Shown here piece after piece: positions 25,008-32,845 of a DNA stretch of 64,000 nt. The notes beneath the pieces are model-generated. The model did no database searches. It saw nothing but the letters and a program-made list of their open reading frames with translations, and had not been told where the DNA came from. Made by a program: the position numbers and the translations under genes. This DNA comes from Anaerolineae bacterium. GTDB taxonomy: Bacteria; Chloroflexota; Anaerolineae; Aggregatilineales; UBA2796. The number at the start of each line of letters is the position of its first letter. Within the stretch, counting starts at the first letter, position 1. Where the stretch lies: contig JAHBVK010000017.1 in the NCBI GenBank assembly GCA_019637555.1, positions 1 through 64,000 on the forward strand. The letters run 5' to 3'.

Positions 25008-26213
25008 TTAGTCCATCAGCGCGGGCAGCAGCGCGTAGAACTTGGTGGCATCGACCACATCGTTCAGTTTGACCTGATCGATGACCGTGTGCGCGTGAAT
25101 CTCATCGCCGGGACCGAATCCGATGCTGGGAATGCCCGCTTTGCCCATCCAGTAGATGCCGTTGGTGGAGAAATTCCACTTACCCGTCTCCGGCGCTGAT
25201 CCGTTAAGCAGTTCCAGTGTGCGCTGTCCCGCCTGTACGAAGGCGTGATCGGCTGGCAGTGCCCATGAAGGGAAGATTTTATCGACGGGGAACACGAATC
25301 CGGTGTAGCTCGGATCATCGTAGAACAGCAGCTTCAACTTGATGTCTGTCCGATCACCGATCACAGCCTGCATCTGCTGCATGATCGTTTCCGGGGATTC
25401 ACCGAAGGTCATGCGCCGATCAATATAGATCGTGGCTTCGTCGGGCACGGCGTTGATCGAGGGCGTCTTGACGGTCATATCCGATACCGTGATCTTGCCA
25501 TGACCGAGGAAGGGATCATCACCGAGTTCTGGTTCCATATCGCGGATGCGGCTGATGATTGGCAGCAGTTTGTAGATCGCATTATCACCGAGATGATTGC
25601 TGGCAGCGTGGGCGCTCTTTCCCGTCGCCGTGATGCTCATCTCCACGCGCCCCTTGTGACCACGATAGACTTGCATCCGCGTCGGCTCACCGATCACCGC
25701 GAAGTCGGGGCGGATACCTTCCGTCTCCACGAAGGAATGGGGCGCGATGCCGTCACACCATTCTTCCATGTTGCCAAAGTAGTACATGGTGTAGTTATCC
25801 AGCAGTCCGAGATCGCGTGCCAGCGCGATGCCGTAGATCATGCCGGGGGTGCTGCCCTTCTCGTCGCAAGCGCCACGCGCGTAAAATACGCCGTCTTCGA
25901 TCTTGCCTTTGAACGGATCCCACTCCCATTGATCAGGATTGCCGATGCCAACGGTGTCGATGTGGCTGTCGTAGACCACCTTCACCGGACCGTTGCCGAC
26001 GCGCCCGACGATGTTGCCCATTCTATCGAACCAAACATCGTCAAAGCCGAGTTCGCGCATCTCCCGTGCTGCCCGTTCGCCCACTTCCCCGATCTTGCTG
26101 TCGTAGCTGGGGATGGCGCACAGATCGCGCAGGAACTGGATGATCTTGTCGCGCTGCAAATCGACTTTCGTTTTGATGGTGGCAGCGAGTTGTTGTGGAT
26201 CAGATTGCGTCAT
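25008..26213 (-). CDS. YgeY-like M20 family metallohydrolase
   Basis: 401 residues. Di-zinc site of M20/ArgE-DapE type: H84 and D86 in 'YDSHIDTVG', D117 in 'ARGACDEKG', catalytic E150 and ligand E151 in 'FGNMEEWCDG', and the final histidine in 'GDEIHAHTV'. A dimerisation domain sits between (about 180-300). The overall sequence ('CAIPSYDSKIGEVGERAAREM', 'WEWDPFKGKIEDGVFYARGACDEKGSTPGMIYG') resembles the YgeY group linked to selenium/purine metabolism rather than ArgE. With the YgeW-like transferase it suggests turnover of a carbamoylated compound. GAGG lies 6 nt before ATG 26213. Confidence 0.85.
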   Translation of the reverse strand: MTQSDPQQLAATIKTKVDLQRDKIIQFLRDLCAIPSYDSKIGEVGERAAREMRELGFDDVWFDRMGNIVGRVGNGPVKVVYDSHIDTVGIGNPDQWEWDPFKGKIEDGVFYARGACDEKGSTPGMIYGIALARDLGLLDNYTMYYFGNMEEWCDGIAPHSFVETEGIRPDFAVIGEPTRMQVYRGHKGRVEMSITATGKSAHAASNHLGDNAIYKLLPIISRIRDMEPELGDDPFLGHGKITVSDMTVKTPSINAVPDEATIYIDRRMTFGESPETIMQQMQAVIGDRTDIKLKLLFYDDPSYTGFVFPVDKIFPSWALPADHAFVQAGQRTLELLNGSAPETGKWNFSTNGIYWMGKAGIPSIGFGPGDEIHAHTVIDQVKLNDVVDATKFYALLPALMD

Positions 26214-26247
26214 TGATTACCTCGTCACGCATAAAAAGTATCAAGGG

Positions 26248-26643
26248 TTACCATTGCTCAATAAGTAACCCCGTGATTTCGGAGAAATGGGCATCCCGCG
26301 TAACCAGCGTAAAGTCGTGCTGAACCGCAGTTGCCGCTATCCATATATCATTTTCAGGGATTGGGCGACCTTTCGCCATCAATTGCTGTTTGATCTGCCC
26401 ATAGTGCTGCGATGTTAACTGATTGCAGCCTAAAACTCGATAGTCCGTTAGGAGTGTCGCAATACTTTCTAGATTGACCTGAACTCGTCCTGATTTGTAT
26501 GCTCCGAAGAACAGTTCGCCAATCACGATTACAGACATGAAAATCCGACTATCGGTTTCCTCCAAGTGTTGTTGAATAGAACTGTCGCCGTTCAGCGCAT
26601 CAATCACGATACTGGTATCGAGTAGATAATTACTGCCACTCAT
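26248..26643 (-). CDS. VapC-type PIN-domain toxin
   Basis: 131 residues, PIN ribonuclease fold. The acidic metal site is visible: D9 in 'YLLDTSIVIDAL', E43 in 'VIGELFFGA', D100 in 'PENDIWIAATAVQHDFTLVTRD' and the D of 'TRDAHF'. VapC toxins cut tRNA or rRNA. Its ATG overlaps the last 14 nt of the upstream antitoxin gene, the usual arrangement for coupled translation. Confidence 0.9.
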   Translation of the reverse strand: MSGSNYLLDTSIVIDALNGDSSIQQHLEETDSRIFMSVIVIGELFFGAYKSGRVQVNLESIATLLTDYRVLGCNQLTSQHYGQIKQQLMAKGRPIPENDIWIAATAVQHDFTLVTRDAHFSEITGLLIEQW

Positions 26644-26863
26644 CCAAATCGATCCTCTCGCAGTCTTCTTCAGCAGCTTGTTTCATGATCGCTAAATCGG
26701 CTGGATCGATCTTTACTGCGCGCAAACGATCAAGAAATGCACGCGCAGGTATTCCTTCAGGCGCTAAGATGTCGGTAGCATATTCCAACAGTTCTTGCTG
26801 TTGATCAGGTGTCATATTATTGATCGCGCTAATCAACTGGTCTTTAAGTGTATTAGCTACCAT
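26630..26863 (-). CDS. Putative antitoxin paired with the PIN toxin
   Basis: 77 residues, acidic. 'MVANTLKDQLISAINNMTPDQQQELLEYATDIL' resembles short VapB/DUF2281-type antitoxins; the C-terminal half 'AEEDCERIDLDEWQ' is acidic, as expected of the toxin-masking part. No clear AbrB or ribbon-helix-helix DNA-binding motif is seen. Assignment comes from size, overlap with the PIN gene and family resemblance. GGGAG lies 7 nt upstream of ATG 26863. Confidence 0.75.
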   Translation of the reverse strand: MVANTLKDQLISAINNMTPDQQQELLEYATDILAPEGIPARAFLDRLRAVKIDPADLAIMKQAAEEDCERIDLDEWQ

Positions 26864-26898
26864 TAGCTATCTCCCATCTCATCCCTAACTAGTTTATC

Positions 26899-28158
26899 CT
26901 ACTTCCAACTCCACACGCCGAGCGTGCCTTCCGCTACATTGGTAACAGCGCCAGTGATCGCCTCAACCAGCAGCACCTGATCCGTGCCATTGGATGCCGA
27001 GCCGTAGACCAGATAGCGACCATCGGGCGACCACAAGGAATGGCTGCGCGAGAACTGATCGGCGAAGTTCAAGTAGTAGATCATGTCGCGCGTGGGGAAG
27101 AAATCGACTAAGGCAGTGGTCGTATTGCTAGTCAGGTCGAGGACGAACCACGTCAGCGTAGGCGTTTGCGTGCCAGCGGCGGCGGTGCGTCCGTTGGGAT
27201 GATAACGCGCGTTCAATCCGGGCTGTTCGCGGTTCAGTGTAATGAAGGCGATCTTATCCCCTAACGGCGACCAGAAATGCGCGATCACGTTGCTTTCTTT
27301 CGCCGTTGCGATCACTTTGCCGGACATGTCGATCACGGTCAGTTTGCCGCCCGTCGCGGCGTAACTGATCTTGCTGGCATCGGGCGACCACGCAAAAGCA
27401 AGTGATCCCTCGATCCCGCTGACGATGGCGCGGCGATTACTGCCCTGCGCGATCACGAGATCAGTTTGCGCGGGATCGGTGCTTTGTACACCGAACAGTA
27501 TCCGATCATCGACGGGCGACCACATGGGAGAGGCGAATTGTCCCGGAATATCCTGCAAGGTATCGCTGATGCTGTTCTCATCGACGTTGAACAATTCCAA
27601 GCGGCTGTTCATGCGGAACCACAACATCTGCTTGCCGTCAGGTGAAAAGGAATAGTAGAACGGCGCGGCACGTCCAGCGATCAGGTTGGTGAGCACGCCC
27701 TGATTGTCGCGGATCATGCGTAGCGCCAGTGAACTGCCACTCTCCGGCGTGAACAACAGCGCCAGCACGCGGCAGTCGCCAGCCGCGCAATCGCCCGTTG
27801 ACCAGTAGGCATAGGTGTAGACCTCATCTGGCGAGGTATAGGCGGTGGTATAGACGCCAGTCAGCGGATCGCGGGCAATGAAGACTCCCAGACTGTAGGA
27901 GTTTGCTGGTTCAGCGCTTGCGCCGAAGAACGCCAAGCGCCCATCCGTTGACCACGTGGGCCACTGATAAACCCGCAATCCCGGCGCGGCATCGCTGGTC
28001 AGCGCACGTGGATTCTGTCCGTTCGCGTCATACAAGGCGATGTTACCGTCTGCATTGACAACTGCCAGCATGGACATGGGCGTATTTGACTCCTGCGCGG
28101 CGTGACCCGCATAGAGTGGGGTAGCGGTGAGGGCGAATTAAATAATGGAGCCGCGCAT
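26899..28158 (-). pseudogene. TolB-like beta-propeller protein with a stop codon in its signal peptide
   Basis: From ATG 28077 the frame gives 392 residues of PD40/TolB-like repeats ('PGLRVYQWPTWSTDGRLAFFG', 'SFSPDGKQMLWF', 'PMWSPVDDRILFG', 'FAWSPDASKISYAA', 'SLWSPDGRYLVYG'), a cell-surface propeller. The same frame is open upstream to a TAA at 28138-28140, reading FALTATPLYAGHAAQES, a signal-peptide core and cleavage site. Six codons beyond the TAA, still in frame, is ATG 28158 (MRGSII). One base change would restore MRGSII-x-FALTATPLYAGHAAQ. Either the gene is inactivated, the protein re-initiates without export, or the base is a sequencing error. Confidence 0.65.
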
Positions 28159-28252
28159 ACCGCCAGTACGAATGATAGCTTGAATCAGAGGCGGATCGCT
28201 AATCTTACCCAACCCTCAATGGGTTGCCTCGAGGGTCAGACAGATTCCCGGA

Positions 28253-28270
28253 GCTAAAAGGCTTGTCCGG
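28253..28270. repeat. Solitary end of the 8360-8577 element
   Basis: GCTAAAAGGCTTGTCCGG is identical over 18 nt to the end of the MITE-like unit at 8360 and is likewise followed within ~20 nt by a family A unit. No matching opposite end is found nearby. Confidence 0.7.
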
Positions 28271-28289
28271 CGTTAATCAAGGGGCGTAA

Positions 28290-28349
28290 GTAGACCGGAG
28301 GGTTAAACCTCCGGCTACAACACTCGGTAAACCCACTGAAGTGCGTTAG
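28290..28349. repeat. Double-hairpin repeat family A, copy 4
   Basis: GTAGACCGGAGGGTTAAACC, TCCGGCTAC, then AAACCCACTGAAGTGCGTT. The second hairpin has one mismatch relative to the other copies. Confidence 0.82.
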
Positions 28350-28400
28350 GAGAAGGGTGTGACCGCTACTGAACTCGCATATCAGGGGCTTGCACCCCTT

Positions 28401-28428
28401 CATCACACGTTACTCGTTACTCAGCACT
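28401..28428. repeat. Heptamer repeat family B, copy 5 (reverse orientation)
   Basis: CATCACA CGTTACT CGTTACT CAGCACT, four units in phase. Confidence 0.75.
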
Positions 28429-28529
28429 TGTGGCACTGTGAACACTTCAGCACTATCTTCACCGAGTACCCAACCTTTTACCATCATTCAGGATATTACT
28501 CATGTAACGGCGCGATCAGGGGGAATGAT

Positions 28530-29075
28530 GTGACGGTAAGCGAACAGGATGCGATCAGCAAGTTGAAGGCGGGCGAGATCAGCGGACTGGAAACGCTGGT
28601 GCGCTTGCATCAGGTGCGGGCGCTGCGGACGGCGTACCTGATCCTGCGGGATCGCGCTGCCGCCGAGGATGTGGTGCAAGACTGCTTCCTCAGTCTGATC
28701 GACAGCATCGGCAGCTTCGATCAGGCACGTCCTTTCGCTCCCTACTTCCTGCGCGGCGTGATCAACCGCGCGGTCAAGCAGGCACAGCGCGATCAGCGCA
28801 GCGTGGCGATGGATGAGGCGCACGAACGGTTGCCCGCGCCCGCCGAGGCGCTAGATGCCGCCGAGACGAAAGATCAATTATGGACGGCACTCGGTCAGCT
28901 TTCCCCCGAACAACGCGCCGCCGTCGTACAGCACTACTTTCTGGACATGTCTGAAGCAGAGATCGCCAAACAAGCAGACGCGCCGCAAGGGACGATCAAA
29001 TGGCGGCTGCACGCGGCGCGGAAACGGCTGCGTGAACTGCTGCGCCCCTTTCGGCACGAAACCGGACGAGGATGA
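28530..29075 (+). CDS. ECF-type RNA polymerase sigma factor
   Basis: 181 residues from GTG 28530, chosen because AGGGGG lies 6 nt upstream and the protein then begins just before region 2. Region 2: 'LVRLHQVRALRTAYLILRDRAAAEDVVQDCFLSLIDSIGSFDQARPFAPYFLRGVINRAVKQ'. Region 4: 'LGQLSPEQRAAVVQHYFLDMSEAEIAKQADAPQGTIKWRLHAARKRLRELLRPF'. Its stop overlaps the start of the next gene (ATGA), so the 684-residue membrane protein downstream is translationally coupled and probably acts as its anti-sigma partner. Confidence 0.92.
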   Translation: MTVSEQDAISKLKAGEISGLETLVRLHQVRALRTAYLILRDRAAAEDVVQDCFLSLIDSIGSFDQARPFAPYFLRGVINRAVKQAQRDQRSVAMDEAHERLPAPAEALDAAETKDQLWTALGQLSPEQRAAVVQHYFLDMSEAEIAKQADAPQGTIKWRLHAARKRLRELLRPFRHETGRG

Positions 29076-31126
29076 GTGAGATCATGAGTGATCAAGAGAA
29101 GTTACACCGTTTGTTCAACGAGATCGCCCGTGAAGCGATCCCTGAACGCGCCGATCTGTGGTCGCGGCTGCGGCTGCGCCTCAAGCCATATCGATCTGCT
29201 AACCGTCATTTAGGTTGGCTGACCTTAAGCGCCGTCGTGTTGATCGTGGCGGTGTTCGGCGTGCTGCTGAATCTGCCGCCGCGCAATCCCTTCGCTGCCA
29301 GCACAGGGACGCCAACAGTCGCGCCATCCACTGCGCTGCACAGTTATCGCGGCATGATGCTGGCACGTCTGACGAATATTGATGAGGTCGCTATCAAGCC
29401 ATCGCGCGGCGGCGAACCTTTTGTGAATTATCAAATCTATGTCTGGTATCAACAGCCAGATCAACTGCGCTTGGAGTTTTACCGCACCTGCGCCTTAGCG
29501 CCGATTCTGTACAGCGATGCGGGCGCACGCAGAGTTGGCGGACTCGCCGCGCTTGATGGTCCATCCTTCCAGCGCTGCCCGCAGCCGGAAAAGATCATGA
29601 TCGTGAACGGCGGACGTGCCACTTACGTGAATGTGGAAGATGGCTCGGTGCTGTATCAAGCGGTGATCGACACCAGTTTGAAATCACCACTGATCTCTTA
29701 TCTCGGCAGCTTGATGACTACACTGCAATTGACGCCTAGCAAGGATAGTTCAGAAGCAGCGATCCATTTGCGCTACGGCGATGGCTACGAGCAGCTTCAG
29801 ATCAAGGGCGAGGGCGAGATTATGGGGCGCGCGACCACGATCCTTACCCGGCGCGGGATCATCCCAACGGAGCATCAGCCGGGCTATCTGTACGAAGGCG
29901 ATAATCTGCTGTGGCTGGATCGGAATACGCTGATCCCGCTGGCGGGCGAACGCTGGCTAGAGTCGCAGGTGACGATCTCCAGTTGGCGCTTCCAATCGTT
30001 TGAGCCGAACGTGGAGAACGATCCGAGTTTGTTTGTTTATCTGCCCGGACGGCGACAGGTGACTTATGCTGGCGTGCAAGCGGCATGGCAGGAACTGGCA
30101 GAGCAAGCACCGTTCTCGCTGTACTTCCCCTCGGATGAGGTATTGAACGGCTTGGGACTGCTTGGCAGCGAGAATTTTCAAGTGCCGCAGTTCCCGCAAT
30201 ATGTAGCGGATGAGCGCATGGTGCAGCAGGATTTCCTGTATAGCACCGATCCAACAAAGATCATGGCGGGGCTGACCATGTGGCAAGGACAAGACGCCAC
30301 GCAAATCCTGACAATAGCAGGCTTCCCGCCAGATCAGATCGCGGCGATGTCGCAAACCGATCTGAGTGAGGCGGCTCAAGTGTCAGCGGGAACGCTGATC
30401 GTGCGGATCGCCAGCGTTGATGACATCCGGTGGCTTGCATTTGTGAAGGATCAGACGGCGGTGGTGCTGCGCGTCGGCGGTGCGATCCCCACGCCAGCAG
30501 TGGCACAGTTCGCAGCGGCGATCCTGAACTCCGATCAGGTAGTGAAGAATGCACCAGCAGCGGCTACGCCAACGCCTATACCGCAGATCGTACAACTGAC
30601 GCCCAGCGCAGGTGTCGTGATCCCTACAGGCAAAGTCGCGCTGGTGATCTTCCACAGCGGCTTGCAGACGCGCTCGGTGCTGAAATATGGCGATCAGTTA
30701 GAACTCACGGTGACGTACTTGTACGTTGAACTTGATACAACGTATGCCGCGCCGGTAACGCCGACGTTTCACGCGCCAACGGTGGTCGCCGTAGCGCCAG
30801 CATCAACGCCGAGCGCTGTTCGTGAAGCAACGACGACATTCCATGCCATTTTGCTGAGTACCCAACTGCCCGATAACTTCTGCAAAGATGGTGTCGTGAT
30901 CGCGCCGACGGGGACAGTGACAGTAATGCCGCCCTCGACGGTTGTACCCATCGCAGTAGTCGCCACTGCTTATCCCAACATAATCTACGCGACGAAGCCG
31001 CCATCTTTGTCAAGCCACTGCGATCCGTCCACTGCGCTAATCATCGCTGTCGATCCGACGGATGCGATTGCGCTGGCGTGGACAATGGATTCAGGAATAC
31101 CGATCAGGGTGAAGAAGGTGGAGTAA
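29072..31126 (+). CDS. Sigma-linked membrane protein with LolA/RseB-like middle and CpaB-like C-terminus
   Basis: 684 residues. Cytoplasmic N-terminus of ~47 residues (LHRLFNEIAREAIPERADLWSRL), one membrane helix at about 48-68, then a large exported part. Residues ~80-300 look like a LolA/RseB-like open barrel ('YQIYVWYQQPDQLRLEFYR', 'NLLWLDRNTLIPLAGERW'). Residues ~515-684 resemble the RcpC/CpaB domain of Flp-pilus assembly proteins: 'GKVALVIFHSGLQTRSVLKYGDQLELTVTYLYVELDTTY' and the end 'LIIAVDPTDAIALAWTMDSGIPIRVKKVE'. Overlaps the ECF gene by 4 nt. It is probably a membrane-bound sensor or anti-sigma factor; pilus function is not implied. Confidence 0.65.
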   Translation: MSEIMSDQEKLHRLFNEIAREAIPERADLWSRLRLRLKPYRSANRHLGWLTLSAVVLIVAVFGVLLNLPPRNPFAASTGTPTVAPSTALHSYRGMMLARLTNIDEVAIKPSRGGEPFVNYQIYVWYQQPDQLRLEFYRTCALAPILYSDAGARRVGGLAALDGPSFQRCPQPEKIMIVNGGRATYVNVEDGSVLYQAVIDTSLKSPLISYLGSLMTTLQLTPSKDSSEAAIHLRYGDGYEQLQIKGEGEIMGRATTILTRRGIIPTEHQPGYLYEGDNLLWLDRNTLIPLAGERWLESQVTISSWRFQSFEPNVENDPSLFVYLPGRRQVTYAGVQAAWQELAEQAPFSLYFPSDEVLNGLGLLGSENFQVPQFPQYVADERMVQQDFLYSTDPTKIMAGLTMWQGQDATQILTIAGFPPDQIAAMSQTDLSEAAQVSAGTLIVRIASVDDIRWLAFVKDQTAVVLRVGGAIPTPAVAQFAAAILNSDQVVKNAPAAATPTPIPQIVQLTPSAGVVIPTGKVALVIFHSGLQTRSVLKYGDQLELTVTYLYVELDTTYAAPVTPTFHAPTVVAVAPASTPSAVREATTTFHAILLSTQLPDNFCKDGVVIAPTGTVTVMPPSTVVPIAVVATAYPNIIYATKPPSLSSHCDPSTALIIAVDPTDAIALAWTMDSGIPIRVKKVE

Positions 31127-31132
31127 GATGAT

Positions 31133-31152
31133 CCCGGCAATGAATTGCCGGG
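31133..31152 (+). terminator. Family E hairpin after the sigma operon
   Basis: CCCGGCAA-TGAA-TTGCCGGG, perfect 8-bp stem, 7 nt after the stop of the 684-residue protein, followed by a second small stem GCCCCTAGGGG (about 31162-31172). No T-tract, so factor-independent termination is only possible. Confidence 0.5.
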
Positions 31153-31325
31153 CTGAACGAAGCCCCTAGGGGACTCCAGCGCTGTCGAGCCATTGCTCAG
31201 GCTGACGGCAGTTACGGTAATGTGGCAGTCCTGTCCATCAGCATTCTAGTTGGTGCGGTGGACAGGATTTGCCATGCTATACTTGGCGCATTGATGGCAT
31301 CAACTAGTGATGAGGATGCACACCA

Positions 31326-31562
31326 ATGCGTCAGGTTGTGATTTATGAGGATGAATTCGGTAATTGGTTGGCAGAAGTCCCCAGTTTACCGGGCTGTCAG
31401 AGCGAGGGGCGCACTCAACACGAGGCAATCCGCAACATCCGCAAAGCGATACAACGATACATCGCCAACTTGATTGAGCAGGGCGATACGGTTCCCAAAG
31501 AAAGACTCAGCGCGGTCATCCTGCTGCTGGAAGAATCTAATGATTTGTTGCTAGAGGACTAA
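31326..31562 (+). CDS. HicB-family protein without a HicA partner
   Basis: 78 residues of the HicB antitoxin-like RNase-H-derived fold: 'YEDEFGNWLAEVPSLPGCQSEGRTQHEAIRNIRKAIQRYIANLIEQGDTVP'. It lacks a C-terminal helix-turn-helix or ribbon-helix-helix domain. I find no ~60-residue HicA frame in the 200 nt upstream or the 70 nt downstream, so it is an orphan HicB as is common in Cyanobacteria and Chloroflexota; many of these are not toxin antidotes. GAGGA lies 9 nt before ATG 31326. Confidence 0.9.
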   Translation: MRQVVIYEDEFGNWLAEVPSLPGCQSEGRTQHEAIRNIRKAIQRYIANLIEQGDTVPKERLSAVILLLEESNDLLLED

Positions 31563-31631
31563 CCAGCAATTCACCCAGTGCATCAAACTCCTGTGAATGA
31601 ACGTTACTGAGATAAGCGCTATACTGCTGCT

Positions 31632-32435
31632 ATGCTCACCAATTCCTCCAATCCCACCATTAAACGCATCCGTGCGCTGAAGAATCGCCGTGAACGCGAC
31701 GACAGCGGCTTAACCTTCATCGAGGGAATCCGCATCGTAGGCGAGGCGGTGCAAATGGGCGCACAGATCGACTCCCTGATCGTCGCGCCCGATCTGCTGA
31801 CCAGCGACTTCGCTCACGATCTGATCCGGCAGCAGCAGCGGCGCAATGTCAGCGTGATCGAGGTCAGCGCGGGCGTGTTCGAGAGCATCTCCGCCAAAGA
31901 TGGTCCGCAGGGGATCGGCGCAGTGATCCGCCAACGTTGGGACTTGCTGGACTCCCTGACTCTGCGTGAAGGCGATCTGTGGATCGCGCTGGACTCGGCG
32001 CAAGACCCCGGCAATATCGGCACGATCTTACGGACGGCGGACGCGGTGGCGGTGAAGGGCTTGATGCTGCTCGGTCACAGCGCCGATCCGTATGATCCGG
32101 CGGCGATCAGGGCAAGTATGGGGGCAGTCTTTTCGCTGGGACTGATCCGCGCGGATTTCGCGGCGTTTGCTGCGTGGAAACGGCGCATCAACGTCCCTGT
32201 GATCGGCACCTCGGACAAGGCGGCAGCGGATTATCAGGATATTCGCTACCCCTCGCCGCTGATCCTGATGATGGGCAGCGAACGGCAGGGATTAGCGCCG
32301 GAATTGCTGCCGCTGTGCGATCAGATGGCGCGGATTCCGATGGTTGGTCGCAGTGATTCGCTCAATCTGGCGGTAGCGACCAGCGTGATGCTGTACGAAA
32401 TTTTCAATCAGCGGCGACGGCAAACGCGAGACTAA
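31632..32435 (+). CDS. TrmH/SpoU-family RNA 2'-O-methyltransferase
   Basis: 267 residues: N-terminal substrate-binding domain ('NPTIKRIRALKNRRERDDSGLTFIEGIRIVGEAV') and the SPOUT knot with motif 1 'QDPGNIGTILRTADAVAVKGL', motif 2 'ILMMGSERQGLAPELLPLCDQMARIPM' and motif 3 'SDSLNLAVATSVMLYEI'. It methylates a ribose in rRNA or tRNA using S-adenosylmethionine; the site cannot be predicted. A TATACT box at 31620-31625 would start transcription at or next to ATG 31632, so the mRNA may be leaderless. Confidence 0.92.
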   Translation: MLTNSSNPTIKRIRALKNRRERDDSGLTFIEGIRIVGEAVQMGAQIDSLIVAPDLLTSDFAHDLIRQQQRRNVSVIEVSAGVFESISAKDGPQGIGAVIRQRWDLLDSLTLREGDLWIALDSAQDPGNIGTILRTADAVAVKGLMLLGHSADPYDPAAIRASMGAVFSLGLIRADFAAFAAWKRRINVPVIGTSDKAAADYQDIRYPSPLILMMGSERQGLAPELLPLCDQMARIPMVGRSDSLNLAVATSVMLYEIFNQRRRQTRD

Positions 32436-32483
32436 ACTGTTGAGCAATAATGAGTCAGTTCATTGAATAGTGCACAATGAATT

Positions 32484-32738
32484 ATGAACGAGAATTTCCT
32501 GAAATTGGGGCTAATAATTCTCTTTGTCTATTTCTTCTTCTATCCAACTTTCATTGGATGGAGAGCGTATAGAAACTCTGATCGATTAAGAAACTATTGG
32601 GCTAGTCGCTATCTCAATTCGGGTACAGTTCTAACAGAAAAACGATGGATCGAATTAAGGAAGCGATTAATTTTCCTGGGTATTGCCTTTGGATTTTCTG
32701 GAATCTGGTTTTTTGCGAAAATTGTTTTTGAATTGTAG
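32484..32738 (+). CDS. Small two-helix membrane protein in AT-rich DNA
   Basis: 84 residues with two hydrophobic segments (about 7-25 and 61-81) separated by a polar loop rich in R, N, W and Y. Base composition is clearly more AT-rich than neighbouring genes (TTT, ATT and AAT codons dominate), which suggests recent acquisition. No ribosome binding site is evident before ATG 32484. No family recognised. It could be a spurious frame, but the alternation of hydrophobic and charged residues looks protein-like. Confidence 0.5.
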   Translation: MNENFLKLGLIILFVYFFFYPTFIGWRAYRNSDRLRNYWASRYLNSGTVLTEKRWIELRKRLIFLGIAFGFSGIWFFAKIVFEL

Positions 32739-32784
32739 CCTCCTAACCTTTCTCCATTATTTGCGAAATGCAGAAAAGTTCATT

Positions 32785-32805
32785 GAAGCCCGTTAAACGG
32801 GCTTC
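32785..32805. terminator. Hairpin between convergent genes
   Basis: GAAGCCCGT-TAA-ACGGGCTTC, 9-bp perfect stem. It lies between the end of the small membrane protein (plus) and the end of the cyclase-family gene (minus). Possible bidirectional terminator, with only weak T-tracts. Confidence 0.5.
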
Positions 32806-32845
32806 GTGCTTAGAGCCTAATGCTCTCGTATTTGATACACCGTCA

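Larger units (their letters stand above)
28078..28529. other. Gene-free region with an element end and repeats A and B
   Basis: It holds the broken signal-peptide codons (to 28158), the single element end GCTAAAAGGCTTGTCCGG (28253-28270), family A copy 4 (28290-28349) and heptamer copy 5 (28401-28428). The long plus-strand frame from 28359 crosses the heptamer and is not expected to be translated there. Confidence 0.6.

Noticed and set aside
25008..26213. Selenoprotein or SECIS element at the YgeY-like gene
   Set aside because: No in-frame TGA interrupts a conserved position and no typical hairpin follows; the link to selenium is only by family name.
31127..31631. A HicA toxin partner for the HicB protein
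   Set aside because: No frame of about 60 codons with the HicA dsRNA-binding pattern is present on either side.
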